A stretch of 64,000 nt of DNA, from NCBI GenBank assembly GCA_028023455.1, contig JAQFVV010006449.1, positions 188,001 to 252,000 on the forward strand, read 5' to 3'. The first letter of the stretch is position 1; the number at the start of each line of letters is the position of its first letter. A model generated the notes under the pieces. The model ran no database searches and was not told the DNA's origin. It saw nothing but the letters and a program-made list of their open reading frames with translations. A program made the position numbers and the translations under genes. This document shows positions 35,508 through 49,255 of the stretch, one piece after another. The stretch comes from Epiperipatus broadwayi. Lineage: Eukaryota; Onychophora; Udeonychophora; Euonychophora; Peripatidae.

Positions 35508-37996
35508 GCTAGGCTCGTTTGATGTGGCCAAGCACAAGATAATGTTAGACAAATTAATTGGCTGAAAATACGTAAAATGCCATTAATTGGGGGGGGGGGT
35601 ATATAGTTTATATAATCAAACTTATTATAAATTAAGAGAGAGAACTGTGGCTATAACATAAACTCACACACATATATGATTAAAGCCAATATTTAAAGGC
35701 TAAGAAATATGTATTTTTGATTTTTGTTTTTTATTTTTTAAAAAGAAAAATAAACGCCAAAATGTATTTATAATTTTAAAGATTTTTGTTAGTTAAAGAA
35801 ACTGCGTTTATTTTACAAATTGTGATTCCGTATTTATTATTTTTGAGTGTTTACCACCAATGTAAAAAGGCAAATTTGAAATATTAATGTTAAAAATAAG
35901 TCAAAAATTATTTCAAAATCGAAGTTTTAATGGTTGTTTTTCTCTTCAGCTGCATTTGAGCAAGAGAGGGGGGTGATTGTCTTAAATTTAAGAAAAACCT
36001 AAAGGCATTCTGATTTCCTGTCCATTCTAAAATAATTTCAACTGGACAAAAAGAACTTGATTAAACTTGTGATAATGCTGGGAGAGAGGAATGTCCAATT
36101 TAAATGAAATATATATTTTTTAAACTTTCATTGTGATAATGTAATTTCTAAAGAAAAATGAAAAAGATGTTATCATTTATTAAAATTTCCATTAAGGATA
36201 TTGTGACCTGAATGGAGATGTATAAAAAAACTAATTGGAAATAAAATTCTTAAAGCGCTTAGGTGATTGCATTGGAATGTTTCATGAATCGTCTAAGCCA
36301 CTTAGAAAAACAAAAAAGATTTAATTAAGTGTTTTTTTTTCTTTCTTGGAGTGGATACCTGAATTGAAGGAGTATTGAGGAGATAGAAAGTTCTGTTCTG
36401 TAATGGTGAGAAGGCACTTCATTTTTGTTCTTCAAAGACAAATCTTATTAGGAGCTGAAGTCTAAGTTTATTGTTAAGCTGATGCTGTTAATGGAACCAC
36501 ACAGAGTCTTGCAACCTTTTTAGCAAGCATGCTGACTCTGATTCTACCTAATTTGGGGGATTTAATCTAATTAAAAATTCATTCAGTCATTCTAAACCAA
36601 TGGACACTAATTCAGGCAGTCATTCAAATAACCATTCAAGCAGTTAACCTCAGTCATTAATGTTTAAACATCGGACATGTAAGTGGTGTTGAGTAACATC
36701 AGTTATCTAGCCAACTTGGAAAGCTAAACGATGATGAGCAGATACTTATTCCACCATATACCCAGTTGATGCTGATGTAAGCTTAATTGCAACATGCCAC
36801 TGAAGCCAGTAATAAATCTAGAATTTGTAAAACAGGAAAAGACTGTTTATAGTGTATAATATCTGTTGTCCAGACTAACGATGCACATCAAGCACTCTCC
36901 TGTATATAGAATGATTATGGGGTAGAAGCCCACTTCAGCACATCCATCCAGCTATGCTCCTGCCATCCCAACAGAATGTAAATGCCAAGATTCAAACACC
37001 AAAGTGATGATGATCAAATCTATGAACTCATGCCACAGTCAAGTCCAGCCCTTGTAGCAGTAGATGAACAGATATATAGCCCACTCAAATCCCATAGAGG
37101 GATGAAGCTTAGAGACTTTATCGGGTATATAATTTTTTTTGTGTGTGTTTACTCTATTTAAAATTTATATGCATTTCGTAAATATATATCTCATGTACAT
37201 ACGTAAACAAACACATCTTTCATGTAAGTTGTTAAATTTTTCTTGTTTGCTTAATGCACCTGTGTGAGTTTATAATCCACAAACCACTATCTCACATATT
37301 AGAGATTTAATATATTTTTCTTATTTAGAAATTAATTTTCTTTTACTTAATCCAATTATTGCTTTGTCAAGTATTTTTATGATTATAATTTTTGTTTTAT
37401 TAAAATAATTTATGTAGTGTGTAATATTCATTTGTATATTTAATCAATCTGGGGATATTAATTTTGTATTCATATTATAAATGGTATGGAATAATGGGTT
37501 AATAAAAGATTTATATTATAATTCTAAAGTGACTACTGCCATATTTTTTTATTCTCTTTGTCATTTACTTTCTCTAATTATATTATTAATTAATTGTGCG
37601 AATTTTCAAATCCCCATTCTTTAACTGAGAATAGAGTATGCTGAGCTAGCAAACGGGATGCCATCTTACCAGGTCTTAAATCTTTATTTATCACGAGGAT
37701 ACTTGTTTATTAATTTGTTTGAATAATTATTTATATTCATATATGCCCAATAATAAATGAACATGCATATCCTTTCAGGAGGAGAATTCGTTTTTCTTCT
37801 GGGATTGGTGCGAGGGGTTGGTTTAGAGTCACCCCCCAAAGATATGTAAGAATCAATCTTTTTATAAGTATCTTCTGTGTCCGGAATAATATTATTGTAA
37901 AGTATTTAAATTTCTCCTTATTCCGGCATGTCCCATATTTCTTTTCATGTTTGATTTGTGCTCATGCTCATATTAACAGAACAAGCGGTTGACCGG

Positions 37997-38000
<4 letters not shown>
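35505..38000 (+). mobile_element. Candidate LTR-like element C (uncertain)
   Basis: This 2.5-kb stretch starts TGTGCTAGGC after one TA tract and ends gaccggaata before another (38001-38030). It holds a TATA box in the context GGAGATGTATAAA at 36213-36225, as in element B, about 715 bp in. The ends are not clear inverted repeats, so one element is only a guess. The part at about 36370-37110 is markedly less AT-rich than its flanks but has no open frame. A phrase near 37640 (gctagcaaacgggatgcc) may be a SINE fragment. Confidence 0.3.
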
Positions 38001-38033
<33 letters not shown>

Positions 38034-41000
38034 AGCAGCACTTGTGTACTTTAATAAAAAAGAATTAATAATAATTAAAAAATATCATTGAAAAATTAAA
38101 ATTTTATAGCTTTTAGGTGTGCATCCCAACTATATATATATAAAATATATATACATGACTAAAAGAGTGGGATGGGATATAGGGTTTGAAGATGGGTTAG
38201 TATATGGTAAGTGGATAGAACCAAAAAGTTCAATCCTAAGCCAAGAATGCCTGCTTCAATATGTATTTATATTTAAAATATTTGGGAAATATTAATTAGG
38301 CACACACACATGAACTAAATATAATTGGAGAGAAAAAAAGAGGGAATAAATTAATCAAATAAATCCAGGTATTGATACAATAAAGTTATAAAAAGACACA
38401 TTAGGCATAATAATAAAGTCGTAGTTGTGTAAAGTGAAATATAGTTCCATGGGAAGAGGAGGTGATGCTGAGCTTATTTGGAGATATTTTTAAAAGTTCA
38501 TATTTGTATTTCCTTTGTAAAAAGTAATTGAACAATTTTTCTTGAAGTGTAAAAGTCTATAATAAAAACATCATTGTTGACAAGAGGTAAAGTGAAAAAG
38601 GTGGAAGATGAACCTGATCCAAAAGATAATGATCAGTAACCTAAGAAAGGAAACCAGAAAATATAGGATGCTTCTATGTTATTCCAATTGTTAGAAATGT
38701 TTAAACAAATAAAAAAAAAGATAGTAAAAATGAGTGATGAGCAAAGAAAAGTGGGTAATAAAAAGGGAGACCTAGAATGAGGAAGAACATAATAAAAAAA
38801 GAGAAGATGATAATAAAAGATATAAGAACAAAGACTATAAGATAATAAAAAAGAAAATTTCAAATACTGGTACAGAAAATAGATGAAAACAGTAAAAATA
38901 TGGCTTATGAAATAGACTAAATCAAACAAATTAGAGAAGTTCTGAATAAAGTGAGGCAAAACAATAAAAAAAAAATACAAGAAGATAATAAAATAAGCCA
39001 AGTGCAGAAGGCAATAGAATCTGTGAATAATAAAAGTCAAAGGAGCCTGTAATATGAAGAAATAGGGTATCTAACTAATCAAATTATGCTCCTACATACC
39101 AGATATTATGATGCAATCAGAGAAAAAGCAAAAAAGTTGAAAGATGAGTATAGACAAGGGGGGAAATCTGAAGAAAAACAGCCATGTCTATATTAAAAGA
39201 AGAAGAAATTAACTGCCTAAAATTGTAAACCAATTTTATAAAATAAGAGCTTTTACAGTAAATGCTGGTAAAGCACCCATTTATTTGTGCATAGTCTAGA
39301 AAGATATCTCTGCATTAATGCCATAAATGAAATGGCAAAGCCAGCAAGTATGTAGCCATCATTATGGTGCATCCCATGCATGTGGGTAATCATTCTTCAA
39401 CTGCACTCATTTTATTGAGTTTAAGCAAGCACACATGAACTGATGTTGGAGTGAAGATTACTTGGAAAAGATTAAAGAAATCATCCCAAGAAAGGTTTCC
39501 TTATGGTGAGCTCTATAGTTAATTTTTTAGAAAGCAAGTTGAATCACTGCAGATTTTCTTTAAGAATTAAAATAATAAAAATATTAAGACCCTGCTTTCC
39601 AAGCCTTATTGAAATGATATTAATTGATACAGGTAGGTATATAATTGAGCGGTTAGCTAAACAGTTAACTGCATGGGACAGTAGCAAACCTGAAAATGCT
39701 ACAAAAAATGAAGATTTAAACCTCCAACAAAATCATCATACAGAGGATACAATAATCCATGTATGAATATCATTCAATATAGAAAGTGAAGAATCAGTCT
39801 ATCATCTTGGCAGAAAGACAAAAGATGAAGTGTCTTCATGTAAAAGAAAATGGAGTAGATCAACTGATAGCATCAATAGTCCTCCAAAATTCATATAATT
39901 AAATGAACAAAAACTAGTTCACCTTTTAACTCAGAGAATTATAATGGATATGGTCTTTAGTTTCACAATGTAAGCTGCAGTTATGTTTCTCTTCCAGAAA
40001 ACAAGGAAAAGCCAAATGATGAAACAGAAATTGAGGAGAGAAAATGAGATTGGAGGTAAATATGAAATATGATATCTTTGCTTTCAGTGCTAATGTTGGA
40101 TAGATTATGTTGTTATAGATGTAGGGATGTGTGTTCAAGATGCCTCCAAAGTTTTATCCCAGCACTGCATCAACCTAAGGTTTAAACTTTTTCATAATAA
40201 GCCTCTAACAGGGGCAGGGCTTATCAGTAGAATTCTGAGTTGTCTACCAGACACAGAACTTTGTCATGGGTTTAAAAAGTCTATATAACTTGTAAAGTAA
40301 ATGAGCAAGGTATTTTATTTTACCAAACATTCATTTGGTCATTGTTCTTACTGCCTCCTCTATAGTAAAATGCAATGTGATTTAACTGAGATAGCTTTTG
40401 GAGTGCTCATGCTGCATTGCAAACTTGTGCTCCATGATGAGAGTTTCTGTACATCATGGTGTTGGAAGCAGCATGCATATATTATGCCAATTGTCACTCC
40501 ATGTCCAGAAGTAAAAATATATCTAAAACAAATCCATTACATTTGACCAAATTGTCCAATATGGCCTAATAAATAGTATCATAGCTTGTGAGTCTGTGGA
40601 AATATTAATGAACAATAAACATGACTAATGTAAATTTTTGTTGTAGTGAAATGAAATTGAATCAAACAAAAATATCAGGAAAGGAGTTCAAGTCAATTTT
40701 ATTTCCCATATAAAACCATGGATATACAACCATTTGGCTACATATCTGCACTAAAAATAATTCAATAAGATGGCAGCATGTTTTTCAGTTTTAATTTAGA
40801 ATTTTCTATTTAATAGGGAAATAGTATCTTATTTTTTTCCTACATGATAGTAAAGATATTCTAAACAATTTTTTTTATAATTGTCAAATCTTTTCTAACT
40901 ATAATATGCATATTTTAATATGTATTATGTAGTGTCAACATTAGTAAAAGAGAGGAAAAAGTATAAAATCATATAAATAATTTATTTTCTCTTGTCAGTA

Positions 41001-41471
41001 ATTTTAGTTAATTAACAGTTGTTTTACGTTTTAAAAAAATGTACCAAGAGAAAAAAAGAAAATGTTCTCATTTTAATAGATTGTTTAATTTTTAATTTTA
41101 ACCTTTTAAAAAAGAAAAAGATTTATGTTTTAAAGTATTTTTATAAAAAAATAAGATTTTAATACTTTAGGTAATTTTTATTAATTTGAGTTGCTGATTT
41201 TTTTTATCTCTCTTTATTTAATAGTGTAGTTAAGTGATTATCTTGTTTTTCATTTTGCAAAAAAATATTTTTAATTAGAAAGAAAGGTCAAGAATTTTAT
41301 GATGATAATACATTTAAGAAGTTCTTGATTTGTTTCCTAATGTCTTTGATTAAGAAGAGAAATAACTGTACAATTATTTGTGTAAAAATTTATCTTATCA
41401 GTTATAAAATTTATCATGTAAGAGACAGGTTGCAATTGAATTGCAATCAAAACTGGTATATATATATATAT
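38001..41471. other. AT-rich stretch, no supported gene
   Basis: It begins with a 30-bp TA tract. From about 38560 to 39240 the + strand is strongly purine-rich and reads in broken frames as Lys/Glu-rich, coiled-coil-like peptide (for example MFKQIKKKIVKMSDEQRK). This could be a decayed LINE ORF1 or only A/G-rich low-complexity DNA. Frames at 38633-39040 (minus), 39503-39766 and 40301-40546 show no domain. Confidence 0.4.
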
Positions 41472-41746
41472 TATAACAGTCGGGGTGCATTACAAGTTTA
41501 AAGTCTTGTTGTATCTGCATACAGGGCACCATTAGGCTATTGGAACCTGGACAATTTATATAGTAGGCAGATATGTGCTGTTAAAGATCCAATTTTACAT
41601 ATATATTTTATTACAACCGTCAGCCCTAGTCACTAGCTCGTGGAGCAGCAGAGATTATATATATATATAATTTTATTTAAAATATATCTTTGATATTAAA
41701 AAATAAAATCCACTGCCAGTAATAACACACAAAAAACATTTATTAA

Positions 41747-41800
<54 letters not shown>

Positions 41801-43493
41801 TTTAAATTGAGAAATAAAATTTATTATTTTAGATTAGTTATTAATTTTTAAAATTAAATTATTATTTTAAACAGTCCACACAGATGAATTTAATAATATT
41901 TTATTAGAGTGTCGAATATGAATAGTCTACATAAATTGCATTTGAAAGAAAATATTCTATCCCTGATTTAACCTTAGGCCAAAACTTCACAGTCAAACCA
42001 ACGCCAATCTATATGGTATATTGATGTATTCAATAAAGCATGAATACAACAGCACAATACCATACTGTCAGGAATGCACATCTGAACAGCATAGTTATAG
42101 AGAAAAAATTGTCTCTCAACCAGTATAGGCATGTTACCTCTGTCTGGCAAGAAGAACAATAAAAAAAAACTCCATAAGAAGGGATTGTGGTCTTTTTTGC
42201 CAACTTACTATCCAATTCCATAGGCTAAAGGGGTGATCCAAAAAGCAGAGAATATGTCTGCTTCTGATGGTCAGTATGAAATGGGACTTATTTCACCCAA
42301 ATGTGGTGTGTAACATGATCCTGCATGTAGTGGATATTCATACTACATCTACTAATTGCACCAATATATCCAAATGATTAACCCAATTTAACTATGAAAC
42401 AAATAATCTAAGATTAACCCTCTCTTAATTAATTAATATAACTTTACAAATCTATGCTGCCATTCATGCCCAACTTAAATTTAACATTTATATAATTTAA
42501 TCAATAAATATTAATAAAAAAATGAAAATAATTAAATTAGCAAACTCAAATATATAAAATTAAACATTAATAATTGATTTTGAAATCTTAAAAATCAGAA
42601 ATAAATTCATTGTAAAATTAGGTTTAGTTGATTATCAAAAGCTTGTCAAATCTTGATGAATGTTTTTGAATTATTTTTTTAAAATTTTACAGTTCATATC
42701 TTAGAGTAGAAGAGTCCCGGTTCCTGGTGCCAATTCCCATGATGTATTTATTCATACTTTTTGAAAGACTGGTTTGTTGTTCTGGAGATGGCCTTAGCTG
42801 GTTCAATCCTGGTACTATTTTCTTGCAGAATCCATATGATTCTGGGTCTGCAATAGTACCATTCATAGTTCAACAGTCATTTAATTTGAAATAAGAGAGA
42901 GAGGGTGACAAGTGCATCTTATCACCCCTTTCAAAAATCAAGCTGGAACTGTTCTTATTTTGAATATTTTTTTTCTTTTTTATACAAATCATCTAGTTTC
43001 ACTAAACATGGTTTCCTGTTTCAAATTTTTGTTAAGGTCCAAGCATAAGTTGCTGCTTCTATTGGACATCTATTTTTTTGTTCTCTTATCTATATCTTTC
43101 ATCTGACTTTTGCATAAGAGCCTCAAGTGTTAGTTTGCTTTTTTGTTTTATTAAAATAACAATTATTTTCATTTTGAGATTACAGGAATTAATTAATACC
43201 TGTTTCCATTTTTACTTATGTTACTTTAAAAAAATATTAATCTTTAAATTTTTACTCTTATTTTTTATTTATAAAAAAAATACATTCAAGTACATTTTTT
43301 TGTTTTTGTTTTAAAAAGAAAAAATACTTTGAAAGTTTTTCATCTGTGTATATATATATATATTGAACAACTCTTTTTAATTTTAGCTTTTAGTTTTTAA
43401 TAAATTTATTTTTATTTACAAACTTAAGTTTTTATTTTAATTTTAAATTGATGTAATGGCATATTGTATTGTATACTGTTACATATCAGGGAA
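41472..43493 (-). mobile_element. Family A LTR, copy 5 (divergent, lacks block X)
   Basis: Read on the minus strand it starts TGTAACAGTATAC (43493) and ends ACTGTTATAA (about 41472), with a TA tract beyond. Block Y is present (about 42475 down to 41915), with the conserved start near aagttgggcatgaatgg and end cctaaggttaaatcagggat. The acceptor-like ctggcag before tggattttatt is kept (about 41713). Block X with the donor-like site is absent. A 42-bp TA tract (41753-41794) has grown inside. It is the most diverged copy in the window and keeps part of the retrotransposon interior upstream (43494-43610). Confidence 0.7.
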
Positions 43494-43610
43494 CTTCCTC
43501 AAAAAACAAAAATATTAAAAAAATAAGAATTTACTTAGTGTTAGTAATTATTTTACACAAATTAATTATATACTAAACTTTTTTAAAAAGACAAAACTTT
43601 GGGTTAGTAT
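43494..43610 (-). mobile_element. Interior remnant attached to LTR copy 5
   Basis: Reading leftward into the LTR, this matches the end of the interior at about 2128-2266 (phrases gtaattac...taacactaagtaaattc and gaggaagtt before the LTR start). It shows that copy 5 is a 3' LTR with the last part of an interior, not a solo LTR. The interior further upstream is lost. Confidence 0.6.
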
Positions 43611-45937
43611 TATAACAACTTGATATATAAAACCTGTATTTAATCTTTATTATCTACTTACGATTGTGATGCTGGAATAAAATTGTATAATTATTTCAAT
43701 CATCATACTGACCTGAAAAGTATAAGATAGTGGTAGAAAGGCAGATTCTGGACTTCAAACACCATAAATTGTGGCCCTGCTCTGGCACTTCCAATGTTTA
43801 CATTTTAGTACATTCTCAAACCATAAAAACCATTCAATTGTTAGTATTGTTGGTGTTGTTGTTATCATTATTTCCATTACTTCTATTGTTTAGTGCCAAC
43901 TTTGTTGAATGGTTGTAATACATGGATATTATTTATTTTCAGATGATAAAGATACTGAACAGTTTTTTGTTTATTTAAGAATGTTTCAAAATAGTGAAAG
44001 GACATTAGCAAAATTATAGGACAGATAAATATTTTTTAGCTTAATAGAAATTTTTGCCAAATTATAAAATCAATGGTATTTTCATTAACTTTTTAAATGT
44101 GATGATATTGAATTCACTATTGTAGATACATTTTCATTTAATTGGAATGTGAACTTTAATTTGTTTTTAAAAGTCTTGTTCTGTTTATTTTATAATCATT
44201 AACTTAAAGGTGTACTAAAGGGATACAAAATTGAGTGCCCATGTAATATCTTATTTAACTTAAATTTCATGATCTACTGCTAGAGAGTATTATAACACTG
44301 GATGTAAAGATTTAGCAAGAAAATCAATAAAACCAAGTAATTCATAAATATTTAATAATGGCAATATGTATTAATTACAAAAATTGTACCATAATATATT
44401 AAATCTGTCTATTTTTTCAAAAAAGATTCCAAAACAATAAAATAAATGATGTATAACAACTTAAATGACCATAATAAATGTGTCATTAATTGATTACTAA
44501 AGCTTACACTGCTAATCAGAACAAGGAATAGAGACATTACCACTTTTGAGTAGGTGATCCAATTGACAATCATCATTTAATAACTGGTATAAATTTTTCA
44601 TTTGAGTTGATTTCTCTTTGCCATGGAAAATTCCAAATAACCACATGGCTATGCATTGAAAAGCTTCTACAGATTGTTATGGCTGAAATGTGCCAGAATT
44701 TTCCTTTTAGTGCTTATTGGCTCACAATAAATTTAAGTTTATGAGAGAATTAATAAGTAAAAAACTGAATATATATTTCAACAAATAAAGTGAGCAGAGA
44801 AGAATAAATCATTGTAACTGGATACTGTCATGATTTTCAGTATTAAAACATCTATGGCAGCATACTGTAAACCTTTGATAAATTATATATAAATCATGGT
44901 ACTAATGATAGATAACATAATACATCAATGCCACAAAACAATTGTTTTCATTAGGGGAAAAACTGAATAAAATTAAAGAAAGTACAATTGTATATAAACA
45001 TAGAAGGAATATATCATAATGTGAAGGTATGTACAACCACAGTAGTAAAGTGATGATTTATGTTGCATTTAAAAACATGTTGAATTGCACATGTATTCTA
45101 AATAATGTTTTATTCCTGCAAAAATATTTGTGCACTAATAAAATAAAATAAATTAACTATATTATCTTTTATATTGTTAAAATGTTTTAACACTCCACCC
45201 TTTTTCTGTATATAGTTTTTTACGTTTTGAATTTTTGACTACACTGCTCCTCAGTCTATTATTAATTTTGCCAAATCAATCACTCCAGAGATAAATATAT
45301 CTTACTTTTATACAATATAAAGACTTATTAGACTTATTTTAGCAAGGTGTCTTTCATTTGTCTTGAAAATTAAAATATATTGATTTGTCATAATTTAAGT
45401 ATTATTTGGAACAGCTTTTCAACTTTTAATTAAAAACTTTATTAGAAATACTTTAATTTTAAAAAGAAATTATTAATATACATAATTAAAATAGCAGCAA
45501 TCTCCCCACACAATAGTTTATTAGATAGGGATTTTATACACAAAACTTATTGTATTCATTTATTACTAAAGTTTGCACTAGGTGGCACTATTTTATGGGA
45601 AAATTGCTACTGTTTTAACAGCATGTACAAACATAGGACACAGTGATCATGTAATGTTTGGTGGTTTTATAATTAATTCACAAATCCTCATAAATAAAAT
45701 ACCCAACTCCAATTTGGAAGTTTATAAACATTATATTTTGATTTCACTTCATAAAAAATAAATATGATTTTAACTTCTTATTAAGTCATCATGCAATTGT
45801 TGCTAGGCAATATTCATTCATATTTCAATATCTATAAGTAGGAAACAAAATTATTTAATGTATTGTTACTATAATTATTGTATTATGGTTGTCTTCATGT
45901 ATAATGTAAAGGCTAAGGTAACATTTATTTGCCGTTT

Positions 45938-45995
45938 GTTGTACTTTTATATTGGACTATTCAATGGTGGAAATAGTCTAATATAAAAATACAAC
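45938..45995. repeat. Short hairpin, 24-nt arms and 10-nt loop
   Basis: The arms 45938-45961 and 45972-45995 pair along 24 positions with two exceptions. Both exceptions would be G:U pairs in the RNA of one strand. The loop is caatggtgga. Outside the hairpin a direct repeat, aacatttatttgc, occurs at about 45920 and 46025. Size resembles a miRNA precursor stem or a tiny MITE core. No evidence of expression is available. Confidence 0.5.
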
Positions 45996-46230
45996 TAGAA
46001 ACCATCATCACAAACCTTCAGGAAAACATTTATTTGCTGTATTCATGTCACTTATCTTAAGACAGTTATAAATATGTATATTAAAATGAGATGCATTGTG
46101 GCCACACAACAAGTATAGTTTTTGATATATTAAAGCTTTTTATAAATAAAAATGATTAGCTTTATTACACAAGACTTTATTTAAAAAATGCAAGTGCTGG
46201 AAGTATCTATCTGAGGATGTTACATTCCGG

Positions 46231-46260
46231 TGTCTGAAACACTAACCATGCAAAGCATAA
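46231..46260 (-). repeat. SINE fragment related to 10752-10830
   Basis: The phrase tgtctgaaacactaaccatg followed by caaagcataa resembles tgaaaccactaacc and gcaaagcagc of the SINE fragment at 10752-10830. The middle section is shortened. It is small and decayed, so assignment is tentative. Confidence 0.3.
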
Positions 46261-47851
46261 ATAATTGGATCGCTTATTGATTGTGAATTCATAAGAAAGT
46301 TCTGCATCAGAAATTTCTGAACTGAAATTAATCTTAGGATCTTAAACCCCAGAGTCTGATAGTTTACCATAGCTGTTTAAAACAAGGACAAAAACTTTTT
46401 ATAGTTGTAATGTGACATGCCCTTTTATGGATTATTTATTTTCTAGAAGATAAAATTATATTTATAATCCCCACGACTGTTCGTTATGTAACTCAGTTAA
46501 TATTTACTGTATTGATTGTTTATTTTACATTCAAGCAGTGATTATATAAATAATATACAATTTGTCTCTATGGATATGTATCTATTTCAAATATCAATGT
46601 ATTATTTAATATATTTGAATTCATTTAAAGAATAACTTTTTTCAGCAATTTATGTCAGAATAAATAACTATCACGATTTTCAAGCTTCAGAATCAAGAGC
46701 ACAGATAACTACCTGTACTCGAGACTATGAGTATAATTTTCTGAAAAGAAGTTTACTTTAGTTCTTTCATGTATTATAATGTTTTTATATTTTTAATTAA
46801 ATCCAAAGGTATATATTGATGTTTAACAAAAGCAATTTATTAAAATATGCAGATAGAGGGATTAGATCTCAAGATTTTCAGTCTATATTCAACATCCACT
46901 TCATCTCAAATAACCGAAACACATGACCACACATATGCAAAAAATAAACAATCCTCCATGTGCGTGAATAACAGAGTCATCAGTTGGTCACATCATAATC
47001 TCCCACACACATATACAATCAGTGATTGGCTTTCTTAAACTTTAATGGAGAAACTTCATTCTTCTCACCCTTCCAGCAATTCAACTGTCCATTCATTGAA
47101 ACACCAATGATGGAACGCTCAAACCCATGTAGATACTTAGTCAATCAAACCTGCTGTAATGTCTACATGAGTGAAAATATATAAAGAAATAATATTTCAA
47201 TTAGATATTTAAAATATAATGTATAATTAATTGTAAAATAGTTTTCTATATTGTTTCTTTTGTTGTAAAAGATGAAAGAATTATTGGTTTATATTTGATT
47301 GGGTGGTTGTTATATATTAATTTTTAATGAGAAAACTATATACTTAATAATATATATCGGGGTTGACTACTTAAGCAAAAATCTTATTCAATTTTTAATG
47401 ACCAGTGGTTACACAAGCATAATAAAAGTTATTATGCTTTATGTGGCTACATTTATATATCGAGGTGCTACAATTTTATTCTTACTTTTAATTCTATTTT
47501 GTTATAAAAAAGTTGACCCTCAACACATTTCATACAAGAGCAGTATAGAAAATCAGAAAATAAAATACTTTTCCTGGACATCAGTTAGTTTATTTCTCCT
47601 CGTTCTAATTATTAGTCTGCTTAATTTTACTTCATAGGTGAACTCAAAAAGTATGCAAAATATGTCATTAAATATTTGTATATGTGTGTATATATTTACA
47701 AATAAAATATCACTTATGTAGAACAATATTGTAATAATAATAAATATAATGGTGATTAAGTATTATACACAATCTTACAATTCGCAAAAGTACTTTAGGT
47801 AAGTAATTAACAGAAAATATTTCTGTAAATTGTTAAGACAGTGTATAATAC

Positions 47852-47960
<109 letters not shown>

Positions 47961-48066
47961 CTTGGTTAAGTTGCAATCTTCAACATCTAGGTATCACCTT
48001 TGTTGTTAATATAAAGATTGCCTTGACTACAGGTTGAGATTGTTGATAGCTTAAATGTTGATTGGT

Positions 48067-48071
<5 letters not shown>

Positions 48072-48114
<43 letters not shown>
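48072..48114. repeat. (TA)n microsatellite
   Basis: About 43 bp of TA, 113 bp after the previous tract. The piece between them was not recognised. Confidence 0.9.
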
Positions 48115-48117
<3 letters not shown>

Positions 48118-48699
48118 TGTAGGAATCTTAAAAGATTGAGTTCAAGTCCCTTCTAATTACTTTGTTTAGAATAGACAATATACATTTACTTGAATATTAT
48201 AAATATATAGTTAGAATATCTAAAGTTATGCTGGCAACATGATTTGCATACTGAACAAGGTTCAAATAAACAGATTTAAAATGTTTTTCTTTATCTATCT
48301 ATTTAGTGTAGAGCAGTGTGTTATACATGTTCCACTGCTATAATAATTAACATTAGGTAGAATAATATTTCACATATATATGTGATTAATGTAAAATAGG
48401 ATCTGATAAACTTTTCTGATTGGGGGTCTTGTGAATTTTTATAAGATCTCTAGTGGACCATTTTACTCACTTTACTTTCTGATAAATGGCATACTCATAA
48501 TAGGAAAAAATATTGTGATCATGCTGGAATGCAACTTTCTATTTTCATAAATTTATTAGGAAAATATTTTGCAAAGATTAGATCACAAATAATTTTAGTT
48601 GTTGTTCTTTCTTTTTTGTTTTTGGTTACTTACAATTTTATATATTACTTTAATAAAATGAGTGAGTGTTAGTAATTGGTTGCCACACTTTGTTGCTTA
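48115..48699. other. AT-rich stretch, no gene
   Basis: Nothing recognisable. A gagttcaagtccc phrase near 48140 resembles box B but has no box A. Confidence 0.5.
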
Positions 48700-49255
48700 T
48701 TCGTCTGTCTTAATTTTATCTTTAGCTGATTGCTATTATGCCTTTGTTTAACGTATATCTTCTTTTAATAACTTCTTTATTGCCATGTGATGTGATGTAT
48801 TTTGGCTTCTCCTTATAGGTAGTCAAGAATATCTCAACCATTATGTCCAGATAAACCTGTTAGCTACTTTATTTTCCATTCCCCAGTCTTAGTCTTTCCA
48901 TATTCTACCCCATCCCATTTCCACAACATAATGTTGGTCAACTTTATGACCTTTATATCTAAATCTCCCTAATCTTTTTGCAAACCCAGCATAAAAGCCA
49001 TTAACTCACTTTCTGTATAATCACTTTGTTCATATCTGTTCTCCTATAACTTCATTATCTGTACCCTTTCTGCTTTTAAGCATTTACATTTAATCAACAA
49101 ATGCCTAATATTTTCTATAGCTTCCTAGCACAATTTGCACACTAAATCACCCATAGTTTTCCATTTATATGTATATTCTTTTGTTGCTAAAAATCCCATT
49201 CGAGCCTTAAACAATAAACTACTTTCCTTACTATTATCATAAATTAACTTGCATC

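Noticed and set aside
38633-39040. 135-codon minus-strand frame as a membrane protein
   Set aside because: It is the complement of a purine-rich + strand stretch, which forces Phe/Tyr/Leu/Ser-rich peptide. There is no start context or topology pattern beyond that.
47299-47637. 112-codon frame with two hydrophobic stretches, as a possible transmembrane exon of the Ig gene
   Set aside because: It begins at TTG directly after a stop, has no ATG before residue 33 and no acceptor site, and ends in its own stop. About one frame of this length is expected by chance at this AT content.
48115-48160. tRNA-like box B (gagttcaagtccc)
   Set aside because: No box A at the right distance and no tRNA fold.
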